6,138 bases of DNA. Origin: an uncultured Collinsella sp. Its GTDB lineage: Bacteria > Actinomycetota > Coriobacteriia > Coriobacteriales > Coriobacteriaceae. The position numbers were made by a program, and so were the translations under genes. Positions 1 through 6,138 of the stretch are shown here, piece after piece (the first letter of the stretch is position 1; every line of letters begins with the position of its first letter). Under the pieces are notes generated by a model. That model was not told the origin of the DNA. It saw only the letters and a list, made by a program, of their open reading frames with translations, and made no database searches. The stretch spans positions 1 to 6,138 of the forward strand of contig CABMPS010000121.1 in NCBI GenBank assembly GCA_902388545.1. The letters run 5' to 3'.

Positions 1-2
1 CG

Positions 3-311
3 GCAGGAGAGCGCATCGAGCAGGAAGTCGCTGCCGTCCGTGCCGCTTGCGAGCGCGAGGTCGAAGCTGCTCGCGCGGAGATGCAGCAGCGCCTGGACGC
101 GCTGACGCACGAGCTGGAGCAGGCCGTGCGTGATCGCGCTCGTGCCGAGCGCCGTGCCGAGGGCAACAGCCTGTCGCGCTATCTGCTGGCTCGCTTGCGC
201 GGAGAGGCCGCCGAGGGCGATGTCGCCACGACCGTTGAGGGAGATGAGACCGACGTTTCGGCATCTGACGCCACTGACGTCGAGCCTTCCGCAAAGGACG
301 CCGACAAGTGA
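3..311 (+). CDS. C-terminal part of a coiled-coil protein of unknown function (5' partial)
   Basis: This frame is open from the left edge to a TGA at 309-311, giving 102 visible residues. The first Met is at nt 81, but the same Ala/Glu/Arg-rich helical pattern continues upstream of it without a break, so the true start is most likely outside the window. About the first 60 residues have the charge alternation and heptad-like spacing of a coiled coil. A short segment with SLSRYLLARLRG follows, which could be an amphipathic or interaction helix. The last ~38 residues are an acidic, Thr/Ser/Asp-rich tail that is probably disordered. No catalytic motif or membrane segment is visible. The stop overlaps the start of the signal peptidase gene, so the two are probably co-translated. 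The function is unknown. A scaffold or partner for the membrane peptidase is possible, but that is only inferred from the neighbourhood. Confidence 0.8.
   Translation, partial: AGERIEQEVAAVRAACEREVEAARAEMQQRLDALTHELEQAVRDRARAERRAEGNSLSRYLLARLRGEAAEGDVATTVEGDETDVSASDATDVEPSAKDADK
293..298 (+). promoter_or_regulatory. Ribosome binding site for the signal peptidase gene
   Basis: AAAGGA lies inside the end of the upstream coding region. It is 9 bases before the GTG at 308 and 12 bases before the ATG at 311. The spacing slightly favours GTG, which gives a 4-base GTGA overlap with the upstream stop. The ATG would give a 1-base TGATG overlap. The two choices differ by one residue. Confidence 0.5.
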
Positions 312-1015
312 TGAAGCACGTGCTCCGCGTGATCAACGTGCTGGCGACCGTGGTGATCCTGGTCGCCTTTGTGGTGTTGCTGCGTACGGTGTTCACGCCC
401 GCCGGCGAGATCCCCACCATCATGGGCTATGGCTTTATGCGCACGCTGACCGGTTCGATGGAGCCGGCGATTCCCGTGCACTCGTTTATCGTCGTTGATA
501 CCGGCGACGGCCAGGCCTATCAGGTGGGCGACATCATCACCTTCCATTCGTCCGATGACGCGCTGGAGGGTTCGCTCAACACGCACCGCATCGTTGCCGT
601 GGAGGCCGCCGCCGACGGCGCCCCGATCTACCGCACCAAGGGCGATGCCAATCCGGTCGAGGATGCCGCGCCCGTGCCCGCCGCCGACGTGGTGGGCCGC
701 GTGGTCTTTGTCTCGGCAGGCCTGGGCGTTGTGGTGTCGCTGCTCACCAATCCGCTGCTGTTCTTTCCGTTTATCGTGGTGCCGCTGATCGTGCTGCTGG
801 TGCTCGAAATTCGCCATATGGTCAAGACCACGCAAGAGGTGGCGCGCGCTGAAGACGAGGCTGCCTTGCGCGCGGCCGTTGAGCAGATTCGCGAAAAGCG
901 CCGTCGCGAGCAGGAGGGCCGGGACAGCGCCAAGGAGCAGGTCGACGGCGAGCATGCTGAGGGAAGTGCGGAAGCCGCCCCCGGCGTTCTAGACGATTCC
1001 AACCGCTCGGCATAG
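308..1015 (+). CDS. Signal peptidase I, ER/SipW type (S26B-like), with charged C-terminal tail
   Basis: This is a membrane serine protease that removes N-terminal signal peptides from exported proteins on the outer face of the membrane. Numbering from the GTG at 308 (235 aa), a TM segment spans about residues 8-30. Box B is TGSMEP, with the nucleophile Ser50. NTHRIV supplies His93 in place of the Lys general base of ordinary bacterial LepB enzymes. YRTKGDAN (108-115) is box E, with Asp113 and Asp119 as candidates for the essential acidic residue. The Ser-His pattern is known from SipW, archaeal and eukaryotic Sec11 enzymes. A second hydrophobic segment (about 140-168) is followed by a ~65-residue hydrophilic tail, Glu/Ala/Arg-rich and probably helical. 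That tail is compositionally like the preceding gene product and is not needed for catalysis. SipW-type enzymes often serve particular surface proteins, but no such substrate gene is visible here. The start could also be ATG 311. Confidence 0.93.
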   Translation: MMKHVLRVINVLATVVILVAFVVLLRTVFTPAGEIPTIMGYGFMRTLTGSMEPAIPVHSFIVVDTGDGQAYQVGDIITFHSSDDALEGSLNTHRIVAVEAAADGAPIYRTKGDANPVEDAAPVPAADVVGRVVFVSAGLGVVVSLLTNPLLFFPFIVVPLIVLLVLEIRHMVKTTQEVARAEDEAALRAAVEQIREKRRREQEGRDSAKEQVDGEHAEGSAEAAPGVLDDSNRSA

Positions 1016-1075
1016 CTCTTCGGTGCCTTTCGTCCCTGCAATTTGGATGCTCGTAGATGTTCCGAATCTCCCGCA

Positions 1076-1102
1076 TTTCCGTATCAATATTCGTGCTACA
1101 GT
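1076..1102 (+). promoter_or_regulatory. Candidate promoter for the EamA permease gene
   Basis: TGCTACAGT at 1094-1102 resembles an extended -10 element: TG, one base, then TACAGT, matching four of six bases of TATAAT. The -35 region is poor (TTTCCG at 1076-1081, short 15-base spacer). It lies in the 125-base gap, about 40 bases upstream of the permease start. This is a weak call made by eye. Confidence 0.3.
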
Positions 1103-1140
1103 TTGAGCGCTTTGTTGCCAATTGATTTCTGGGGAGTGGA

Positions 1141-2163
1141 ATGGAACAGGAGCGCACAGCGCAGCGTGCACGTAAAAAGGCTTCGGTGCCGATGACGGCG
1201 GCGGCCGATTTTGTCGTGCCCGAGGGGACTGACGAGCTTAGCCGCAGCACCCGCCGCGCATGGCGCGACCGCCTCAACGATGCCCAGACGCGCAAGATGG
1301 CCCTGGGCACGCTTGCCGCGTTTGCCGGCGGTACGTTTTGGGGTTTTTCTGGCACCAGTGCCAGCTACCTCTTTGACGTGTGCCATATCGAGACATTTTG
1401 GCTGATGAGCGTGCGCCAAGTTATCGCTGGCCTGCTCTTTATGTTCGTCGTGCTCAGAAAAGATCGCGACCGCCTGGTCAGGCTGTGGACCACCCCTGCC
1501 GATCGCAAGCAGCTCATCCTATTTACGATCTTTGGCCTGCTGTTCAACCAGCTTTGCTATCTGTCAGCCGTGCGCCTGACCAACGCGGGCACCGCGACCG
1601 TCTTTCAGTGTCTGCAGCTGGTGGTAGTCATGGGGTATGCCTGCGTCACCGCGCATCGACTGCCGCGCACGCGCGAGGCGCTTGGCATTTTGCTCGCCTT
1701 GGGCGGAACGTTTTTAATTGCCACGGGCGGCGACCCTAGTACGCTCAGTATCTCGCCAATGGGCCTGCTCGCGGGCCTTTTGTGCGCAGTGGGCGGTGCC
1801 TGCATAGCAATCATCCCTGCCGGAATCCTCAGCAAATACGGCAGCTCGGTCGTCACGGGCTCGGCCATGCTTTCGGCGGGAATCGTGATGAGTATCTTTA
1901 CCCAGCCGTGGGCGCACATGCCGGCGCTCGGCCCCTCGGGTGTCGGCGCGCTCGCGATATTTATTGTGGTAGGGTCGTTCTTCGCCTATATGTTCTACAT
2001 GCAGGGCGTTAAGGAGATTGGCTCGGTGCGCGCGAGCCTTCTTGGAACCATGGAGCCGGTTTCGGCCACCATCACCAGCGCCCTTATGCTGGGCACGGTG
2101 TTTTTGCCCACCGACCTGGCGGGTTTTGCCATGATTATCGCGATGGTGTTCCTGACGGTATAG
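1141..2163 (+). CDS. EamA-family (drug/metabolite transporter superfamily) permease
   Basis: This 340-residue integral membrane protein belongs to the 10-TM DMT superfamily, whose members move small metabolites, often by export; the substrate cannot be read from the sequence. A hydrophilic N-terminus of about 52 residues, rich in Arg, precedes the first TM. Hydrophobic segments lie near residues 55-77, 84-105, 125-146, 152-171, 179-196, 206-230, 236-254, 267-290, 298-319 and 326-340, in the usual two halves of five. LLGTMEPVSATITSALMLG (300-318) is the typical second-half EamA signature. The Glu that commonly follows LG in this motif is Thr319 here, and the protein stops directly after TM10 with no cytoplasmic tail. 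ATG 1141 is chosen because GGGGAG (1131-1136) lies 4 bases upstream. ATG 1192 or 1297 would shorten only the hydrophilic leader. The gene is probably transcribed on its own. Confidence 0.92.
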   Translation: MEQERTAQRARKKASVPMTAAADFVVPEGTDELSRSTRRAWRDRLNDAQTRKMALGTLAAFAGGTFWGFSGTSASYLFDVCHIETFWLMSVRQVIAGLLFMFVVLRKDRDRLVRLWTTPADRKQLILFTIFGLLFNQLCYLSAVRLTNAGTATVFQCLQLVVVMGYACVTAHRLPRTREALGILLALGGTFLIATGGDPSTLSISPMGLLAGLLCAVGGACIAIIPAGILSKYGSSVVTGSAMLSAGIVMSIFTQPWAHMPALGPSGVGALAIFIVVGSFFAYMFYMQGVKEIGSVRASLLGTMEPVSATITSALMLGTVFLPTDLAGFAMIIAMVFLTV

Positions 2164-2231
2164 CTCGCGCCACTGCCAAGACAGAAAAGGTGTTGTGCCA
2201 CATTTTCGCCAATGGATGTTCGTGTCTGGAG

Positions 2232-2261
2232 TTTAGCTGTCGATGCTCAAAATGCCATAAA
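2232..2261 (+). promoter_or_regulatory. Candidate promoter for the DUF4012 gene
   Basis: TGCCATAAA at 2253-2261 could be an extended -10 (TG, one base, CATAAA). TTTAGC at 2232-2237 is a poor -35 at an 18-base spacing. The surrounding 149-base gap is visibly richer in A and T than the genes, as expected for a promoter region. Next to it are the palindromes ACTAGT (2261-2266) and TAACGTTA (2266-2273), which could be part of an operator or chance. This is a weak call made by eye. Confidence 0.27.
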
Positions 2262-2300
2262 CTAGTAACGTTATGGACTTTTTCATTGCGACTCAATTGC

Positions 2301-2305
2301 GAGGA
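2301..2305 (+). promoter_or_regulatory. Ribosome binding site fixing the DUF4012 protein start at 2313
   Basis: GAGGA lies 7 bases before the ATG at 2313. The frame is open further upstream to a GTG at 2190, but that codon directly abuts AAAAGG with no spacing, and the extension would be a Cys-rich peptide encoded by AT-rich intergenic DNA. The downstream ATG is therefore preferred. Confidence 0.7.
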
Positions 2306-2312
2306 TTTCTTT

Positions 2313-4625
2313 ATGGCTGGTAATCACTTTAAGGGCAGCGATAGCGGCCGTCCTGCAGTTCCGCCGCGTCCGAACGGGGCTGGTAAGGCCGGCACGCCGG
2401 GCGGCGCTGGACAGGGCGGCTCCGGTAAGCGCGTGTCCCCGGGCGAGACGGCGATGTTTACCGCTCTGTACGAGCAGTCTCAAAAGGCAAAAAAGACCGG
2501 CCGTGCAAGAGGGAGTGTCTTTGCGGGCGGTGCAACCTCCGCGTCGCAGCCGAGCGGGGCTCCTTCGGTACCTGCGAACAACGCAGGTGCTGCCAACGCC
2601 GCGAATGCCGCCGGCAACGTTAATGCCGGCAAGGCCGACAACAATACTCTCTCTGCCGGTGGTGCGGGACTTACGGGTAACCTTGGCACGATTTACACCG
2701 GCGCCTCCGAGACTGGCACGTTCGCCCGCCTGGATGATAGCGGTGCCGAGTTTGCGGGCTCGGGTTCCAAGGAAGATTATTACGATTTTGGCTTGAACTA
2801 CGGTAGCGACGCTTCGTCGAGTTCGACCTCTGACGGTCTGGTCCGTCATCGCCATCGCAAGGGCGAGCGCAAAAAGCGTCACACTGGCGCCATTATTGCC
2901 GCTGTAGTCGCGGTGCTTCTCGTTGCGCTTGGCGCAAGCGGCTTTATGCTGCTTAACTCGGCAAAGACCGTAAAGAGTGAAGCGAAGGAGGCTGTCGAGA
3001 TCGTCGGTGGCCTTAAAGACAAGGTCACGTCGGGCGATTTTTCGACGCTGCCTGACGACGCGAAAAAGATCGATGAGCTCTGCGACAGCATGAAGGCGGA
3101 GACCTCGAGCCCGCTGTGGACGGCGGCTTCGTTTATCCCGGTGTATGGCAGCGACATCAATGCGGCCCGCACCATGATCGACGTCCTGTCCGATGTCTCG
3201 AGCAATGCACTGGTTCCCATGGCCGATAACCTTTCGCAGGCCACGCCCGGCAAGCTGTTCCAGGACGGCATGATTAACGTGTCCGCGCTGCAGGCCGTTG
3301 CCGATTCGCTTTCCGATAGCTCCAAGGTGTTCAAGAGCGCCAACGAGAAGATCCAGGGCATTGGCGATACTCATATTTCCCAGGTGACCGAGCTGGTCGA
3401 TAAGGCCAAGGACGGCTTTGCCACCCTCAACGGCGCGGTTGACGCGGCGGAGAAGGTCGCCCCCGTCCTTCCCCAGATGCTCGGCGCCAACGGCCAGACG
3501 CGCAACTATCTTGTGTACGCCATGAACAACGTCGAGATTCGTGCCTGCGGCGGCTTTGGCGGTTCGCAGGGCCTGATTTCGGTCACCGACGGCCAGATGT
3601 CGATTGGCGAGTTTGTCCCCCGCATTGGACTCAGCGAGGATGAGGCAGTCGAGAGCGTCGACGAAGAGGATGAGGCGCTGTTCGGCAACCACAGTAACCT
3701 GTACAACTCGGGCAATACCTATTCGCCTGATTGGCCCCGCAACTCGCAGCGTGTCGCAGCCCTGTGGAAATCTCAATATGGCCAGGACGTTGACGGCGTC
3801 GTGGGTATCGACCCGGTGTTCCTGCAGTATCTGCTGGGCCTGGTCGGTAACGTGTCGCTGCCCGACGGAACGGTTGTCGACGGCACCAACGCCGCAAAGG
3901 TCCTCATGCACGATGTGTACTGGAACTATCCGGTCGAGGAGTCGGACGGCATCTTTGCATCCGTCGCCAGCGCTGCCTTCGACAAGATCCTTGGCGGTAT
4001 CGGCGATGTCGATGTTACGAAGCTTGTCAGCGCCGTTGAGCGCGGTGCAGAAGAGGGCCGCCTGATCGCGTGGATGAAAAACGATGACGAGCAGAACGCT
4101 ATCAAGGAGATGAACATCGACGCCTCGCTGCCCGATCCGGATGACCCGAGTGATGATCCCGTTGCTGGTGTCTACTTTAACAACCTGAGCTTCTCCAAGC
4201 TCGACTGGTACCTGAATGCCGATACGCAGATTGGCCAGGGCATCAAGAACGGTGACGGCACATGCTCGTATCGCATCACCGTTACCCTGACGAACATCAT
4301 GACGCAGGAGGAGGCCGGCAAGCTGCCCGACTACGTCGCGGCGAGCGCGCCTGATGCCGCGCGCGACGACGAGCGTCTGAATGTCTCGTTGTTTGCACCG
4401 ACGGGCGGCAACATTACTGATCTGACCGTCGAGGGCACCCAGTTTGGTCTTGGCGCCGCTACGTGGCATGGAATCCCCTTCTATTCGGGCACCGTTGACC
4501 TGCATGCTGGCGAGACGACGACGATCACATATACGCTGACCACGTCGGCCGAGGCGGGGGACAAGCCGCTTACGCTGCGTCAGACTCCTACATGCCAGGC
4601 GGCTCGCGACAGCGCGTCGGCGTAG
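2313..4625 (+). CDS. DUF4012 domain-containing membrane-anchored protein
   Basis: This 770-residue protein has a type II membrane topology. Residues 1 to about 175 are Gly/Ala/Ser/Asn-rich and probably disordered in the cytoplasm, with an Asn-Ala stretch near 89-111 and a more ordered-looking patch at 42-73. A strongly basic segment (178-190) precedes a single TM helix (about 192-214), so the ~555-residue remainder should be outside the membrane. The DUF4012 signature is clear: LGANGQTRNYLVYAMNNVEI followed by RACGGFGGSQG (about 390-420), then YSPDWPRNSQRVAALW and DGVVGIDPVFLQYLLG (470-509), then LPDGTVVDGTNAAKVLMHDVYW. All four cysteines (257, 412, 651, 761) lie in the outer part, so disulfides are possible. 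Acidic runs occur near 441-457 and 608-615. The biochemical role of DUF4012 is not established. In Actinobacteria it is often found near surface-polysaccharide or cell-wall genes, which fits glmM downstream. Confidence 0.9.
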   Translation: MAGNHFKGSDSGRPAVPPRPNGAGKAGTPGGAGQGGSGKRVSPGETAMFTALYEQSQKAKKTGRARGSVFAGGATSASQPSGAPSVPANNAGAANAANAAGNVNAGKADNNTLSAGGAGLTGNLGTIYTGASETGTFARLDDSGAEFAGSGSKEDYYDFGLNYGSDASSSSTSDGLVRHRHRKGERKKRHTGAIIAAVVAVLLVALGASGFMLLNSAKTVKSEAKEAVEIVGGLKDKVTSGDFSTLPDDAKKIDELCDSMKAETSSPLWTAASFIPVYGSDINAARTMIDVLSDVSSNALVPMADNLSQATPGKLFQDGMINVSALQAVADSLSDSSKVFKSANEKIQGIGDTHISQVTELVDKAKDGFATLNGAVDAAEKVAPVLPQMLGANGQTRNYLVYAMNNVEIRACGGFGGSQGLISVTDGQMSIGEFVPRIGLSEDEAVESVDEEDEALFGNHSNLYNSGNTYSPDWPRNSQRVAALWKSQYGQDVDGVVGIDPVFLQYLLGLVGNVSLPDGTVVDGTNAAKVLMHDVYWNYPVEESDGIFASVASAAFDKILGGIGDVDVTKLVSAVERGAEEGRLIAWMKNDDEQNAIKEMNIDASLPDPDDPSDDPVAGVYFNNLSFSKLDWYLNADTQIGQGIKNGDGTCSYRITVTLTNIMTQEEAGKLPDYVAASAPDAARDDERLNVSLFAPTGGNITDLTVEGTQFGLGAATWHGIPFYSGTVDLHAGETTTITYTLTTSAEAGDKPLTLRQTPTCQAARDSASA

Positions 4626-4662
4626 GATTTTTCTGGTAGCGCAGATAATCGAGTACCATTTT

Positions 4663-4696
4663 GGGGCGGACAGGCAATCTGTTCGCCCCTATTTTG
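4663..4696 (+). terminator. Strong hairpin with short T tract between the DUF4012 gene and glmM
   Basis: GGGGCGGACAG (4663-4673) pairs with CTGTTCGCCCC (4679-4689) over 11 bp, one of them a G-U pair, around a 5-base loop (GCAAT). TATTTTG follows at 4690-4696. This is the shape of a Rho-independent terminator for the DUF4012 transcript, although the T tract is short and interrupted. The glmM ribosome binding site starts only two bases after it. The hairpin could therefore also sit in the glmM leader, as an attenuator or RNA-stabilising structure, if a promoter lies between 4626 and 4662. Confidence 0.65.
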
Positions 4697-4708
4697 TAAG
4701 GAGAGCGC

Positions 4709-6040
4709 ATGAAGTACTTTGGCACCGACGGCTTTCGCGGTGAGGCCAACGTTGGGCTGACGGTAGAGCACGCTTATAAGATTGGCCGTTTTGTGGGCTG
4801 GTATTACGGCGCCAACCGCGAGCGCAAGGCGCGCGTCATCGTGGGCAAGGACACACGTCGCTCGAGTTATATGTTCGAGGCGGCGCTAGTGAGCGGCCTG
4901 GTCGCGAGCGGTGCGGACGCCTATATGCTGCACGTGATCCCCACGCCGGGCGTAGCACATCAGACCGTGGAAGGCTGCTTCGATTGCGGCATCATGATCA
5001 GTGCGAGCCACAACCCGTTTTGCGATAACGGCATTAAGCTCGTCAACAGCGACGGTTTTAAGATGGACGAGGACGTACTGGAGCTCATCGAGGACTACAT
5101 CGATGGCAAGAGCGAGGTGCCGCTGGCCACGGGCAACCACATCGGCGCCACGGTGGACTACATGCAGGGGCGCAACCGCTATATCGCCTCGCTCATTGCG
5201 AGTTCGAATTTTTCGCTACAGGGCGTCAAGATCGGTCTCGACTGCGCCAACGGCTCGGCGTCCTCGGTGGCCAAGCCGGTGTTCGACGCGCTGGGCGCCG
5301 ACGTGCGCGTGATCAACGCCGCGCCCGATGGCTTTAACATCAACGTCGACTGCGGCTCCACGCATATGGAGCGCCTGCAGCGCCACGTGGTGGAGCAAGG
5401 CCTGGACGTGGGTTTTGCCTATGACGGCGATGCCGACCGCTGCCTGGCCGTGGATGAGCGCGGTCGCGTGGTAGACGGCGACCAGATCCTGTACGTGTGC
5501 GGCGTGTACCTGAACAAGCACGGTCGCCTTTCGGGCGGTACCGTGGTGCCGACGATCGCCAGCAACTTTGGTCTGGTCAAGTCGCTGGAGCTTGCCGGAC
5601 TGAGCGCCGTGACCAGCGGCGTGGGCGACCGTCACGTGTATGCCAAGATGCGCGAGGGCGGCTACAGCCTGGGCGGCGAGCAGACGGGCCATACGATCTT
5701 TGGCGATATCGAGCGCACGGGCGACGGCATTATGACCTCGCTGCGCGTGATGGAAGTGATTCGTGCCGAGCGCGAGACGCTCTCGCAGCTCACGGCTCCG
5801 TGCAAGCTGCTGCCGCAGGCGCAGGTTGCCGTGCGCGTAGCGGATAAGGACGCCGCGCTCGAGAACATGGGCGTGCAGAACGCCATCGCCGAGGCCGAGA
5901 CTGCGCTGGCAGGCGAGGGCCGCGTGCTCGTACGCAAGAGCGGAACCGAGTCGGTGATTCGCGTTTTGGCCGAGGCGCCCGACCAAGCATCCGCCGATGC
6001 CGCCATGAAGCGCATCGCCAACGCACTGGAAGCTTTATAG
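4709..6040 (+). CDS. glmM: Phosphoglucosamine mutase
   Basis: GlmM interconverts glucosamine-6-phosphate and glucosamine-1-phosphate in the cytoplasm, the step before GlmU makes UDP-GlcNAc for peptidoglycan. At 443 residues it has the full usual length. KYFGTDGFRGEAN opens the protein. ISASHNPFCDNGIK (97-110) carries the active Ser100, which is phosphorylated in the family. YDGDADRC (238-245) supplies the metal-binding Asp239, Asp241 and Asp243. GGEQTGH (322-328) is the sugar-binding loop, with Thr where most GlmM proteins have Ser. RKSGTESVIRV (409-419) is the C-terminal phosphate-binding loop. The GlmM-type opening and the GEQ-(S/T)-GH loop argue against phosphomannomutase. ATG 4709 follows AAGGAG (4698-4703) by 5 bases. 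No gene overlaps it, and the hairpins on both sides suggest a short or single-gene transcript. Confidence 0.95.
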   Translation: MKYFGTDGFRGEANVGLTVEHAYKIGRFVGWYYGANRERKARVIVGKDTRRSSYMFEAALVSGLVASGADAYMLHVIPTPGVAHQTVEGCFDCGIMISASHNPFCDNGIKLVNSDGFKMDEDVLELIEDYIDGKSEVPLATGNHIGATVDYMQGRNRYIASLIASSNFSLQGVKIGLDCANGSASSVAKPVFDALGADVRVINAAPDGFNINVDCGSTHMERLQRHVVEQGLDVGFAYDGDADRCLAVDERGRVVDGDQILYVCGVYLNKHGRLSGGTVVPTIASNFGLVKSLELAGLSAVTSGVGDRHVYAKMREGGYSLGGEQTGHTIFGDIERTGDGIMTSLRVMEVIRAERETLSQLTAPCKLLPQAQVAVRVADKDAALENMGVQNAIAEAETALAGEGRVLVRKSGTESVIRVLAEAPDQASADAAMKRIANALEAL

Positions 6041-6068
6041 TTACGCGGTTTTACCAAACCGCGTAACT
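6039..6068 (+). terminator. Perfect 13-bp inverted repeat overlapping the glmM stop codon
   Basis: AGTTACGCGGTTT (6039-6051) is the exact reverse complement of AAACCGCGTAACT (6056-6068), with a 4-base TACC loop. The left arm begins within the TAG stop (6038-6040). No T tract follows on either strand. It may be a U-tract-less terminator, a 3'-end stabilising hairpin or a protein-binding palindrome. Terminator is the most likely use given its position at the gene end. Confidence 0.5.
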
Positions 6069-6114
6069 GCTCGACGCTGCAAACGGCCCCAAGTGCCGGG
6101 TCTCTGGCTTAGAT

Positions 6115-6138
6115 GAAAAAGGGGCGCCGCGGAACCAA
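6115..6138. other. Possible left arm of a (bidirectional) terminator cut by the window edge
   Basis: AAAAAGGGGCGCCGCGG begins at 6116. Read on the minus strand it is a GC-rich arm followed by TTTTT, the right half of an intrinsic terminator for a convergent gene to the right. The other arm would lie beyond 6138, so this cannot be verified here. Between 6069 and 6114 I see no gene or other structure. Confidence 0.3.

Noticed and set aside
179..955. A 258-codon minus-strand frame rich in His and Asp opposite the signal peptidase gene
   Set aside because: The composition is typical of antisense translation of GC-rich codons, and the + strand encodes a complete enzyme with all catalytic motifs.
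1041..1067. A hairpin (ATTTGGA with TCCGAAT) after the signal peptidase gene as a terminator
   Set aside because: The stem is 7 bp with a G-U pair and a 13-base loop, is AT-rich and has no T tract, so it is too weak to support.
2190..2312. An in-frame 41-residue N-terminal extension of the DUF4012 protein with a Cys cluster (CSCLEFSCRCSKC)
   Set aside because: The upstream GTG has no properly spaced ribosome binding site, the DNA is AT-rich like an intergenic region, and ATG 2313 has GAGGA at 7 bases.
2283..4505. A 740-codon open frame on the minus strand across the DUF4012 gene
   Set aside because: It mirrors the real gene in a GC-rich genome where stops are rare in one antisense frame. 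Its product has no recognisable domain, while the + strand product has a clear DUF4012 signature and TM.
4626..4662. A glmM promoter with GATAAT (4644-4649) or TACCAT (4654-4659) as -10
   Set aside because: Neither has a convincing -35 at a normal distance, and the first is close to the upstream stop codon. It remains possible but was not strong enough to list.
5216..5986. A 256-codon minus-strand frame opposite glmM
   Set aside because: It is a shadow of glmM. It has a His/Ala-rich product without a known motif, inside a fully intact gene on the other strand.
6113..6138. An ATG starting a possible new gene (M K K G R R G T) at the right edge
   Set aside because: There is no ribosome binding site upstream, and the same bases fit one arm of a terminator better. 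Only eight codons are visible.

Overview
The window is a GC-rich bacterial chromosomal segment with all supported genes on the + strand. GC-skewed third codon positions, and proteins that resemble those of gut Actinobacteria, suggest the class Coriobacteriia, probably a Collinsella-like species. That assignment is recognition-based and was not confirmed by a search.

Layout: (1) nt 3-311 is the 3' end of a gene for a charged, Ala/Glu/Arg-rich coiled-coil protein, cut by the left edge. (2) It overlaps a signal peptidase I gene of the ER/SipW type (nt 308-1015), with a Ser-His active site and an unusual charged cytoplasmic tail. (3) After a 125-base gap comes a 10-TM EamA/DMT-family permease (1141-2163). 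(4) After 149 bases comes a 770-residue DUF4012 membrane-anchored protein (2313-4625) with a long disordered cytoplasmic N-terminus. (5) A strong hairpin lies between it and glmM, phosphoglucosamine mutase (4709-6040). (6) A perfect 13-bp inverted repeat starts inside the glmM stop codon. The last ~70 bases hold no gene and may end in one arm of a terminator that continues outside the window.

The shared theme is the cell envelope: protein export and processing (signal peptidase), transport (DMT permease), an extracytoplasmic domain often linked to surface polysaccharide (DUF4012), and the GlcN-6-P to GlcN-1-P step that feeds UDP-GlcNAc and peptidoglycan (GlmM). Only the first two genes show clear translational coupling. 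The others are separated by gaps with weak promoter candidates or hairpins, so this looks like a run of co-oriented housekeeping and envelope genes rather than one operon. I see no mobile element, CRISPR array, tRNA or rRNA, and nothing that demands a new defence or biosynthetic system. The least understood parts are the coiled-coil/signal-peptidase pair, the DUF4012 protein and the two hairpins flanking glmM.
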